Origin: Persicaria tinctoria
Lineage: Eukaryota > Streptophyta > Magnoliopsida > Caryophyllales > Polygonaceae
DNA: 64,000 bases
Direction of reading: 5' to 3'
Assembly (NCBI GenBank): GCA_037127255.1
Contig: JBANSL010000018.1
Location: 10,327,175-10,391,174, forward strand
Each line of letters starts with the position of its first letter. Position 1 is the first letter of the stretch. Shown here piece by piece: positions 55,021-64,000 of the stretch. Position numbers and translations under genes: made by a program. The notes under the pieces are model-generated. The model saw only the letters and a program-made list of their open reading frames with translations. It ran no database searches and was not told the DNA's origin.

Positions 55021-55256
55021 CTCCCTCCGTTCAACAAAACTTGACGTTTTACTATTCATGCACGCTTTTTTAAGAGCTAAAAACTATATAAAATATTGAC
55101 TTTTTAAATAATTTTTTTTAACAATTTCGTAGTTATTATTAATAAGTACAAACTTGTTAAAAAAATTTTAAAAAAAATGAATATTTTATATAGTTTTTAT
55201 CATTCTAAAAAAGCGTGCGTGAATAGTAAACGACAAGTTTTGTTGAACGGAGGGAG
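55021..55256. mobile_element. Stowaway MITE, complete, 236 bp
   Basis: CTCCCTCCGTTCAACAAAAC at the left and …GTTTTGTTGAACGGAGGGAG at the right, with TA at 55019-55020 and 55257-55258. A single long inverted repeat. Confidence 0.92.
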
Positions 55257-55683
55257 TATTTAACTATTATACACGGGAATAAATAAACGAAATTTCATCA
55301 AACTCTAAAAAATAATGTTTATATATAATAAAAAAAAATCAACAGTATTATACGTATATACGTGAATGGGAGATGGTATTTTATTTTACTTTTCAGACTT
55401 TGAACTTTTTTTTTAATTGAAAACAATTAGTTAAGGATTAAAAAGACAAATTTACCCCTTGCAACTAGTGATTTGTAATTGATTACAGTTGCATGCTGCC
55501 ACTGTGTGCGCTTCTTGTGCCGTTGATTTATCTGGTTCTGCTCAACCCTCTCGGGCTTCCGTTGCTGAATTTGACGAAGGCGCCGCATCAATGGACTCCT
55601 GACGTATATGAAGGAGTGCGGTTCGTTCGAAAAAAAACTTGTATCATTTGATGATGCCATGTGAATCGCTAGAAACATGTGAA

Positions 55684-55684
<1 letters not shown>

Positions 55685-55775
<91 letters not shown>
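55685..55775. repeat. (TA)n microsatellite, about 90 bp
   Basis: An uninterrupted TA run, likely length-variable between individuals. Confidence 0.97.
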
Positions 55776-55779
<4 letters not shown>

Positions 55780-56730
55780 TTATTAGGCATCTAGCCTTTC
55801 GTTTGTTAAAGAGGTTTAGGCAACATCACAAAAATACTAAAATGTACTTATGTACAACACCAAAATTTCTATATAGCAGAGTCGCGTATTGTTTTTGTTT
55901 AAATATACTAAATAAGCTAAGCTGTATTTATGATTTAAAAAAAAAAATATTTTATCTCTAAAATTAGTAAAAAGTATCAATATATATATACACAAAATTC
56001 CTTCTTTTTTTCCCCACCATGGTGCCAAGGTACATGCTCAAGCTCAACGCAGTGTGACTATTAGTTCCATAATGAAAACATGGTTATACGTCGCAACAAA
56101 TTAACTTGACGCAGTACTGTGACTAATTAATTTGCAAGATAAGATCGCGGTTACGGTTGATTGATACGGAGTATATCGCATGGTTGATTTTAGAGGTCGA
56201 TATGTCGACGCGTACTGTATATATTTAGTTGTATTATTATTGAATATAATTTAATCAAGAACGTATTAATTTATTTCCCGTTATCGTCTTTCTCTCTCTG
56301 GCCGTCCTTTATTCATAAATCTATTAATTACATGCTAATCTTATTTTTTATTTTTTTTTTAAAAAAACTACGGGCGTTATCAAATAAATTCCACGTTCTC
56401 TCTCGTTTCCATTACACATAAAACTAATTATTATATATTATACTTATAATATTTTAGATGTTGATCTCATGCTCTTTTGTTGCATGGCCCTCGTCATCTT
56501 GGTGAGTTACGGATATCCTATTTAATTAATATTTATCTTAATTAATGATTAATGATCATCATCAATTCAGGATATCCGTTTAGTGAGTGATTTAGCCCAT
56601 CGTGTATTGTGCAATTATACTTCTGGTGTGACTTTATAATTAACGCCATTAACCGGAAAGTGAAACGAAAATTATTATATATAGTAAAAGTAATTAAGGA
56701 CTTTGATCGAGTTTGGATATTGAATTTCTG
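55776..56730. other. AT-rich intergenic DNA, no gene seen
   Basis: No coding signal. A GGATATCC motif occurs at 56511 and 56570 in opposite contexts. Confidence 0.5.
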
Positions 56731-57032
56731 TGTATGACGCGACGTCCGGAGTCGAAACTGGTTGGGGTTGTGGTGGTGTGTTTGGAGCGACTCTGTTTTT
56801 GGGAGGCACTTTCTTGGGGTTCCTCTTCACTACCCACATAAGACAGCGTATTGATGTACCGTTGACTAACAGTGTTAATTACCATGCATGGTGGTGTTTG
56901 GCTTCATTTTTCATCTACACGCATCTTCGACTTATCGTTCTTCATTTCGCTTGGGTTCCACTTTTTAGTATGGTGTGTTAGCCACGTTGTTGCACCTTTA
57001 ATTTTTTGTTATGACTCTTGATAGAGACCACT

Positions 57033-57576
57033 GGCGGAGGCACTGGCGGATTTAGGGGTGGGCTCGTATGAGCGCGAGCCCACCCCAATCCCGGAAAAAA
57101 ATACGAAAAGTTAAGTAAAAAATAAAAAATAAAAAGATCTAAATTAATTTAGAAGTGAAAATGAATCATAAAGTTTACCTTGCCTAGTTGGTAAAGTATA
57201 AGTGAGGAACTTTTTCCTCTTTATCTAAAGCCCAAGGTTCAATTCCCACTTTTTACATTTTCTTCACTTATTTTTAATTATCTTTTTATATATAAGTTCA
57301 AATATCTTTTTAAATTAAGAATAATTAATTTCAATTAAGATTGTTTGAATTCTATTTTAGTCATTCATTAGGGGTTTCCTTGAAATTTTTTTTAACTAAT
57401 TATAAAATTTATTCGATCACTTCTAATAATATGGATAAATCTTTGAATTTTTTTACAGAACCCTTCACAATTAAATTTATTTAAAGTTTACCAAAACTCG
57501 TTTCATTATTACTTAATTTTTAGTCTAAATCTCGCCCACCTCTATGGTACGCTCTGGCTTCGCCACTGGGCGGAGG
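57033..57576. mobile_element. Small hAT element, 528 bp, with 8-bp TSD
   Basis: TSD GGCGGAGG at 57033-57040 and 57569-57576. The body starts CACTGGCGGATTTAGGGG and ends TCTGGCTTCGCCACTG, the inverted-end type of small plant hAT elements. No transposase. It carries a tRNA-like pair of Pol III boxes inside (next entry). Confidence 0.9.
57178..57253 (+). ncRNA. tRNA-like Pol III box pair inside the hAT element
   Basis: TTGCCTAGTTGGTAAAG resembles an A box and GGTTCAATTCCC, 45 bp further on, fits the B box well. The arms do not fold as a full tRNA by eye. It may be an old tRNA or SINE captured by the transposon. Confidence 0.4.
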
Positions 57577-58171
57577 TGCGTCTGAGCGACAGATGTTTAG
57601 TGTTATGGACTATTGTGTGGTGTTTATTTTATCTATGTGCCGATCTATGCTTCTTTTATGACTCATAATTTCCTATTTTTTTGGTGGGGCCGAACTCATA
57701 ATTTCCTTATTGTTCTATTTGGTATACCGTTTTATTAATTTGATATGTTATTTTGGATCTATCGAAAAAATTCTCTCGACTAGTTCGGAGAAAAAGTGCG
57801 TACATCTTCACTCAATTGATAAATTGTCATTATATAGAGTATACTAGTGTTATTACCCACCCAATTGATAAATTGTTTAATAATAGTGAATGCCTCACTA
57901 TGATTATATAATAATTAATTAATTAATTCACAAAGTTTAATTAATTTGTTAAATTAGGTTATTATGTCCTTTATGATTGAACGAAATCGGTCCTCCAAAC
58001 AATACGAATCATAAAAATTCGGATGAATTCCAGTATCGATATATCCGTTATATTTAAATAATTTGCAGTTCAGATCTAGCTCTAACTAAGTATGCATAAA
58101 TACATACATTATACATTTCATCCTTTATTTTCTTTTATTTGTAAATAATACATCATCACAATTAGTATAAC

Positions 58172-58180
58172 TATATAAAT
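58172..58180 (+). promoter_or_regulatory. TATA box of the bHLH gene
   Basis: CTATATAAATACCC lies 132 bp before the ATG, with a CT-rich leader (58236-58300) after it. Confidence 0.75.
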
Positions 58181-58311
58181 ACCCACAAAAAACTTTGTAA
58201 TTTCCACACAAAAAAAAGTGTCAACTTGGTTTAACCTCTCCTCCTCTTCTTTCTCCTCTCCTTTGCTCCTCCCACCCACCAAGGCTTCCTAAACTCTCCA
58301 TAAACCGAAAA

Positions 58312-59583
58312 ATGGAGGCCGCCATGGGAGGAGCTACGTTCATCGATGGGGACTGGGAATCCATTTGCGGAATGTTGTCCATCGATCAAGATTCCGACTT
58401 TGCCAATCTGCTTGGCCACAATTCCGATCTTGAGCTCCCAAAACAAGATGATCACCATGATAGCGAAGGTCTACTTAGCTTGTTAATGGGTGATTCGAAT
58501 CCCATAGCATCGCCATATGAGCTAAGTAGTCCTCCCTTCTACACTAACCAAGGTCTCCCAAACCCGATTTCAAACATGTTTCCTCATATGATGAGTTCTA
58601 GTAGTACCGATGATCTTAGCAATAATAGTTCAAGTAGTGGATCCACACAATACTACTTTGCACAACCTTATAATGATGATCAACTTGATTTCCTCGCGGA
58701 TGAGAGCTTGTTATCGAACGAGGATGCTCCTATCATTAATAATGCGATAAAGAGGACGTGTGATGAGCTTGGAGAATATGAGGTTCCCGCGCCTAAGAGG
58801 AGATCTCGTGTCCCCAAGGATGTAAGAACGGGATACATTATCAGTTCTTTATATGTAAATTAATGTGATGATGTTAATTGCAAATGTTGTGTTGTTTCTC
58901 AATTTGTTTGTGTAGGCGGCGAAGGGGAAAAGGAAAGTGCAACCAAGGAAGGGGAAATTAAAAGAAGTCGCGATACCAGTGAAGGAAGAAGAAGAAGAGG
59001 ATCAGAAATCAAGCTATGAGATCTCTGATGATGAATCCAATGCTTCACAAGAACCAATCCTAAACTCGAACAATGGCAAGAAGAGAGCCAATAGAGGAGC
59101 TGCCACCGATCCCCAGAGCCTCTACGCTAGGGTAACGAATGGATTCTTGTTGAGGCTATGTGCAAAACTATCTCACATCAGAAAAAGAAATTGAACATAG
59201 TTTATAAAGTTGGTGGAATACTCCTTTCATTGTCAGCTGGTTTTTTTTCTTTCAATATTGCAGAAGAGGAGGGAGAGAATTAACGAGAGGCTGAAAGTGT
59301 TGCAGACACTTGTGCCAAATGGAACGAAGGTCGACATGAGTACAATGCTTGAAGAGGCCGTCAACTATGTCAAGTTCTTGCAGTTGCAAATCAAGGTAGC
59401 TAGTTATATATATCAATCAAAACACTAATGTTTTTATTTATTTGTTATGATTGGGTGTTTAATTGATGGAGCGGTTGAATCAATTGAATTGTATGAATGC
59501 AGTTGTTGAGCTCAGATGAAATGTGGATGTACGCACCTTTGGCTTACAACGGATTTGATGTTGGCCATTACAATATGTTCTGA
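58312..59583 (+). CDS. bHLH transcription factor, RSL class II (root-hair) type, four exons
   Basis: Exons 58312-58821, 58916-59131, 59264-59395, 59503-59583, all with GT…AG introns and phase 0, give 312 residues. The N-terminal half is acidic and Ser/Asn-rich (about residues 1-140). A basic stretch [11 protein letters not shown]…[14 protein letters not shown] spans the first intron, then an acidic [10 protein letters not shown] block. The bHLH domain runs from [20 protein letters not shown] (about 235) through [20 protein letters not shown] and VKFLQLQIK to about 286. The last exon gives [20 protein letters not shown] and ends soon after. This tail and the [15 protein letters not shown] basic region mark class II RSL proteins (bHLH54/84/85/139 group). 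Known members act in the nucleus as dimers on E-boxes and drive root-hair growth. The true N-terminus could also be the in-frame ATG at 58324. The C-terminus is shorter than in some relatives. Exact orthology (RSL2 to RSL5) cannot be set by eye. Confidence 0.93.
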
Positions 59584-59663
59584 TCTTGAATCGACGAAGA
59601 CGATGATCAAATCAACCAAAAAAGAAGGAAAGAAAATGCCCTTTTCTCCTTATATGTTGTTTC

Positions 59664-59669
59664 AATAAA
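59664..59669 (+). terminator. Polyadenylation signal of the bHLH gene
   Basis: AATAAA about 80 bp after the stop codon, at a usual plant spacing. Confidence 0.5.
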
Positions 59670-59699
59670 CTAATTTGTGATTGAGAGAGTATCCCATAT

Positions 59700-60330
59700 A
59701 TGTAAAATAACCCAAATAACTATATATTTTTTCATTTGATTATATAAATTAACCGTTGTAATGTAACAATATATACATTTCCCATAAGGTCGGAGTTGAC
59801 GCAACATTTAAGGAGTTGACATTCGATCATTTTTTTATCAACTTTGTAATGATATTATTATGATTATTAATTATTGTTATATAGAGAGTTAAGACGCAAA
59901 CATGCATTCATGGAACTTATTTTTATGGGTGCGTGGTGTAGTTATGGCACTTGTTTAATACTATGGATTATTTTGATAATTTGAGCTTAAGGTTTTTTTA
60001 GCGTGGTAATTAATTAAGGGTTTTATTTATTTCTTGTGGTAAATCTATGTTTTGTAATTTTTCAAACCATACCTTGTTTTTTATAGCAAAATCGTTTGTT
60101 TGAAAACTTTTTGGGAAAAGGCGCGATCGAAGTTTTTAAAATTTTGACAAAGAAAAATTTAAAGCTAAAGTTCGAAAATGAGAACATAACTAATTGAGCT
60201 CACCTAGCTCCAACCTACGGGGTCGAGACTCACAAGTCCATTGTCGCCACCATCGTCATCAACCATCTCTACATTGCCCCAAGACCACCTACCACGCCAC
60301 TGAGGTTCACCTCCCTCTTCTTTGTTGTCG
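59700..60330. other. Intergenic DNA downstream of the bHLH gene
   Basis: AT-rich. A short GC-richer stretch at 60200-60350 has no recognised content. Confidence 0.5.
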
Positions 60331-60333
60331 CCC

Positions 60334-60770
60334 TTGGTGGATCCTGATATAATTAGTTAAGGGGACGAAAAAATATTAAATTCTAATTTTTTCCCCGAAA
60401 AATCATCAATATTATGAATGTTTAGTTAGAATAAAAACATAAATCGTACTGTATATACTTTATTTCACGGTTTTCAAATATTTTAATATAGCATACTAAT
60501 TTGAAGGTTTCGGGTTTAATTATAATATTAACTATTAAGTTACGATGTTTAACAAATGATAATTACGATAGAAGTATATCAGTTAGGTAAATGATATACA
60601 GGTTCAATCTTTAAATGTTTATAACTTTTTACTCGGGTGTCGGATTTGAGCTTATAATATATCAAAACGAAGCTATCGACGAGAAGAATATATATATTAA
60701 ATTTTTTTTTGATTGGGGGGGTGACTGCCACCCCTGGTCCTTTAAAGGATCCGCCCCTTCTTGCCACACA
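60334..60770. mobile_element. hAT-like remnant 1
   Basis: Left end like TGGTGGATCCTGATATAATT and right end like GGATCCGCCCCTTCTTGCCA read as worn hAT termini (GGCGGATCC type). No TSD is clear. Confidence 0.4.
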
Positions 60771-61785
60771 GGGGCGAGCTAGGGATCAGGGGTCTGGGGG
60801 GTAACGTACTCCCCTCTTATTTGACGAACTACCTAGGTATATTCTCCTTGTCGATAGATTCGTTTTGATATATAATACGTCTTAATCCGACATTTGAGTA
60901 AAAAAATTATGAATGTTTCGAAATTAAAGGTATATTAATCACTTTAATTTTATTTCAATAGACTATAATGTTTTTATATTTTACTTAAATTAACACTCAC
61001 ATACTATAATTCATCTTGAGAGCTTTGAAATGAGAGGTTATACTAATCATTTCGACAATTAGATAAAAAGTTATGCAAGTTTTAAAATTTTAAATCTGGC
61101 TATACATTATTAATTATATGTTATGAGCGCAACAAGTTATATATTGACTATGATTGTTATTCGAGTCAAACAAGTCTAGTATTGCTTTATTATATTTAGC
61201 TCGTTTAGAAACGAGTAGAGCTCGAATCGAGCTTATACTTGAACTTGAGCTCATACTCGACTTGTTTAGTAAATAAACGAGCTTAAGTTGAGTTTTTTTT
61301 TCTTCCAAGTATTATGCAACTATACTTGCTCATGACATGGTAACGTAAAAGAAACTTTATAAATTTCAAAAAAATGTGCTAGTTGATCGAGTTTCAATCG
61401 AGTGGAGCCGAGCTTTGAATCAAGCATAAAATGTGCTTATAATTAGCTCATTTTGTAAATGATGCTCGAACTGAGCTTTTATTGAGCAAAACTCTGGCCA
61501 AACTCTAGCTACTCAGCTTATATAACAACCATAATCTTAACTTAATGTTTATTATATTGTGTTTCCTATACTTATTTAGTTAAATTTTTTCCCGGATATT
61601 TCATTTATATATTTATATTTCTTTTTTTTATGTGCAAAAAAATGATGACATTTTATTTTAAAATAACATAATTTATTATCGTATTATATATATAGAATTC
61701 TCTATGTCAGTTTAATCCAAAACAATTTTGTAAATGTATAATTGTAAGTGACTCTCATCCGAAAAGTTTCTGGCTACGCCACTAG
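60771..61785. mobile_element. hAT-like remnant 2
   Basis: Left end CAGGGGCGAGCTAGGGATCA and right end TTTCTGGCTACGCCACTAG fit small hAT termini. The interior contains degenerate GAGCTCG/AACGAGCT repeats (61195-61500). No transposase seen. Confidence 0.4.
61195..61500. repeat. Degenerate GAGCTCGAA / AAACGAGCT repeats
   Basis: Variants of GCTCGTTTAGTAAACGAGCT recur in both directions. Hairpin-forming; no coding content. Confidence 0.6.
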
Positions 61786-61789
61786 TGTC

Positions 61790-62400
61790 ACACCCACATT
61801 CACCCATGTCGCCGCACTTAATCTCTCCTACCTCCGCCTTTGCATTCATCTTGCGTATTTGTCTCGTTTCAACAATGCCCTCCTCCTCCTTCTCAAGACG
61901 AATCTTTGTCATGTCACAAATCTTCAAGTTCGAATCTCCCATCCCCTAATATCTTGATATCAAGTGATATCTCTATCCAAATTAGTATACGGAGTATTAA
62001 ATAGGCCAAAAAGTGGGAAATTAATTATCAAGTTATCACCTATATCGATATCAGGTTATACCAAATACTAAATATCAGATGTACTATCAATATTGGATAC
62101 CAAACATGGCCTTATTGATAAATGATAATTTAAAGAAAAGAATGTACGTATGAATCAATCATGTAATGTTTGAGACTTAATATACGGGTGGTTGGTGACC
62201 AAAGAGAAGGCGTTTTAAATCAATTACACATTAGAGATTATAAGGCTTGTTTAATTCATACTCCGTTATCGTAATCGAGGATCATGTGTCCATTGGTAAT
62301 TTAACACATAAGTCTAATGTTCAATCATAAAACCAACTATCAATAAATACAGTATAATTTTGGAACATTGTATTAATATTTTTTCGCAATCCATTGAAAT
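61790..62400. other. AT-rich intergenic DNA, no gene seen
   Basis: A short open stretch at 61748-61957 follows the hAT end and has no family features. Confidence 0.5.
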
Positions 62401-62405
62401 CAATA

Positions 62406-62642
62406 CTCCTTCCGTCCCGTCTCACAAAGGTTGTCTTTAACCATTCATGCACATGTTTTTAAGAAGCTAAAAACTATATATAATATCAATATTTTATTAA
62501 ATATTTTTAAATAATATCATACAAATTACAAAGTATAGAATTATTTTTAAAAATTGATTAAAAAATCGATATTTTATATAGTTTCTAACTCCTTAAAAAC
62601 GTGTATAAATAATTTAAAGACAACCATTGTGAGACGGAGGGG
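62406..62642. mobile_element. Stowaway MITE, 237 bp
   Basis: Left end CTCCTTCCGTCCCGTCTCAC, right end …CATTGTGAGACGGAGGGG, with TA at 62404-62405 and 62643-62644. Long inverted repeat. Confidence 0.88.
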
Positions 62643-62785
62643 TAATCGGTATTATTGTGCTAAAAAAAAAGTCGGTACGTATTATATTTCATTTTTGGAA
62701 TTTTTTTTCGAAATAGCCAAATTTCGAAAAAAATTTAGGAAATTAGCCAAATTTCGAAAATTATTAGGGAATTAGCCAAAACAGG

Positions 62786-62960
62786 GCAAAGTCGCTGTTT
62801 CAAACAGCGACTTTGCCGAAGGATTTTAAAAAAATTAATAAAATAGGTAAGTCGCTGTTTATATTTTTATTTTTTTAAAATGGCTTTTTACCTTTAAAAA
62901 TATTAAAATAAAAAAAAATTATAGGGGAGAGTCGCCGTTTCAAACAGCGACTCTCCCAAT
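62786..62960. repeat. Hairpin motifs, left arm of the MULE
   Basis: GGCAAAGTCGCTGTTT and its complement AAACAGCGACTTTGCC meet around two bases at 62786-62818. AGTCGCTGTTT recurs alone at 62850, and GAGAGTCGCCGTTTC…AAACAGCGACTCTCCC forms a second hairpin at 62928-62957. Confidence 0.9.
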
Positions 62961-63439
62961 TTTGATTTTTTTTAATTAGGGTTGCAGGAGGAGGCCTCCT
63001 CCGTTCAATTTTTCAGGCGATGGCCTAAGATCCTCCCGCCGGCCGCCTCCCTCCTTCTTCCTCCACTCTCACTTCAACCTAGCACCCTCGGAAAATTAAT
63101 TTCCGTCAAGAAGCGGGATGGAGGCGACGACGAAGAGTCCCAATTCAACGAGGGCGCAGTCGGTGATGGGGAGAACCACCAATCGGAGAGATGAAGAAGC
63201 AGCGGGATGGGGGCGACGAGTGGTGGTGGACGAAGAAGAAGAGTCCCCTGGCAGCCCCCATGGCGAGGAAGAGATCCAATTCGGAGAACGATTCGCTCCT
63301 GATGGTGGGATCCGAATTCGGTTTCCTCACCTCCTAATTAGGGTTCCTCGACCGCAAATCTCCGAATTCAACGATTCCGAGAACCATTTGCTCCTCCAGG
63401 GCTGTAGATCCGGCCGGGAGGTATCCTGCGGTGGCGGAT

Positions 63440-63655
63440 GACGCCAGGAGGTATGGGGCCGGAGAGGCGGTTGTGGGAGAAGTCGAGGGTGAAGAGCAAG
63501 CCGTTGTTGATGGAGCCGAAGGTGTTGGGGATTAGGCCGGTGAGCCGGTTGCGATCGAGGCGGAGGAAGGCTGGGGTTGGGGGCGAGGGCGAGCCGAAGT
63601 TGTCGGAGGAAGTCCTCCCGGCCTCCTGTTTCATCTTCAACCTCTGCAACCCCTC
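63440..63655 (-). pseudogene. Captured leucine-rich-repeat gene fragment
   Basis: The minus strand reads FLRLDRNRLTGLIPNTFGSI followed by LFTLDFSHNRLSGPIPPGV, two LRR units of the plant extracellular type (LxxLxLxxNxLxGxIP). Proteins such as PGIPs and DRT100-like proteins carry these. About 60 residues are kept; no signal peptide or rest of the gene is present. The region before it (toward 63660) has a frameshifted continuation. It lies wholly within the MULE, so capture is the simplest reading. Confidence 0.75.
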
Positions 63656-63778
63656 TATTAATCTGGAAAAAAATAAATAAAAATGGAGCGACTCTCCCCA
63701 TATGAATTTTTTTTTTTAAAAAAAAATCAGATAAAATTAATTTTTAACCTAAAAGTAAAAAAAAATACAAAATAAAGG

Positions 63779-63867
63779 TAAGTCGCTGTTACAAACAGCG
63801 ACTTACCTATTTTTTTTTTTTTTTAAATCTTTAGGCAAAGTAGCTGTTTGAAACAGCGACTTTGCCC
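63779..63867. repeat. Hairpin motifs, right arm of the MULE
   Basis: AAGTCGCTGTT…AACAGCGACTTACC at 63780-63808 and GGCAAAGTAGCTGTTTG…AAACAGCGACTTTGCC at 63835-63866. The same 11-base core, AGTCGCTGTTT, is shared with the left arm. Confidence 0.9.
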
Positions 63868-64000
63868 CGTTTTGACTAATTCCCTAATATTTTTCGGAAT
63901 TTGGCTACTTCCCTAATTTTTTTCCCAAATTTGGCTATTTCCAAAAAAAATTCTCATTTTTGGGGCGTATAATGTGAACCGGTTAAAAAAAGATACGGTT

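Larger units (their letters stand above)
56735..57780 (+). mobile_element. RT-less retroposon (family R), copy interrupted by a hAT element
   Basis: 56735-57040 and 57569-57780 together match the 3' half of the copy at 49395-50542: GCGACTCTGT…TTCTTGGGGTTCCTCTTCAC…CACTACCCAC, then TGGTGGTGTTTGGCTTC. The copy ends near GGATCTATCGAAAAAATT. It is split by the hAT element at 57041-57568. No reliable TSD found for the retroposon itself. Confidence 0.55.
62689..63962. mobile_element. Mutator-like (Pack-MULE type) element, 1256 bp, 9-bp TSD
   Basis: A 9-bp TSD, TCATTTTTG (62689-62697, 63954-63962), flanks a body whose ends are GAATTTTTTTT and AAAAAAAATTC. The inverted ends extend about 120 bp, through AAATAGCCAAATTT and AGGGAATTAG into GGCAAAGTCGCTGTTT. 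The 9-bp TSD and long inverted ends fit the Mutator superfamily. No transposase; the middle (62980-63660) is GC-rich, unlike the arms, and contains a piece of a leucine-rich-repeat gene. Confidence 0.88.

Overview
The window is nuclear DNA from a flowering plant, most likely a eudicot. It is AT-rich, its genes are few and split by GT-AG introns or single-exon with plant domains, and most of the rest is plant transposons. I see no bacterial, organellar or viral gene cluster. The species cannot be fixed from the sequence alone.

Only three host genes can be supported. (1) At the left edge (1-99, minus) is the first exon piece of a class II LOB-domain (LBD) transcription factor, which runs out of the window. 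(2) At 40338-41132 (minus) is a complete, intronless C1-2i C2H2 zinc-finger repressor of the ZAT10/STZ type, with B-box, L-box, two QALGGH fingers and an EAR motif. (3) At 58312-59583 (plus) is a four-exon bHLH gene of the RSL class II (root-hair) group. All three are transcription factors, are far apart and show no sign of working as a unit.

Almost everything else is mobile DNA, much of it nested, and many insertions can be bounded to the base by target-site duplications (TSDs). From left to right: a SINE-like repeat; a LINE ORF1 (DUF4283) remnant; a LINE 3' end whose left TSD was later hit by a Stowaway MITE; a 4.7-kb non-autonomous CACTA element with exon-like captured pieces (3047-7790); a poor AT-rich stretch with Stowaway copies, an element-split MITE and a Helitron-like element (7.8-19 kb); a 5'-truncated L1-type LINE with perfect 17-bp TSDs and an 880-bp internal tandem duplication (20550-24580); a TRIM element (24656-25163); a Gypsy long terminal repeat (LTR) interrupted by a MULE-like element (26.8-29 kb); and a 1.3-kb solo LTR (31347-32681).

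Next comes an inverted-repeat element that was hit by an LTR element carrying about 21 copies of a 72-bp repeat (33110-36825). After the ZAT gene there is an RTE-type LINE tail and a complete, young Copia retrotransposon with one open reading frame, 244-bp LTRs differing at two positions and a 5-bp TSD (43171-48419). A family of RT-less retroposons of about 1 kb occurs four times (19.2, 25.5, 49.4 and 56.7 kb). The right end holds the bHLH gene, hAT remnants, a Stowaway MITE and a 1.26-kb MULE with a 9-bp TSD, a captured leucine-rich-repeat fragment and a repeated perfect hairpin motif (62698-63953).

The most unusual items are the MULE hairpin motif, the retrotransposon-borne 72-bp satellite, the shared-tail retroposon family, the non-TG..CA termini of the intact Copia element, and the LINE with its internal duplication.
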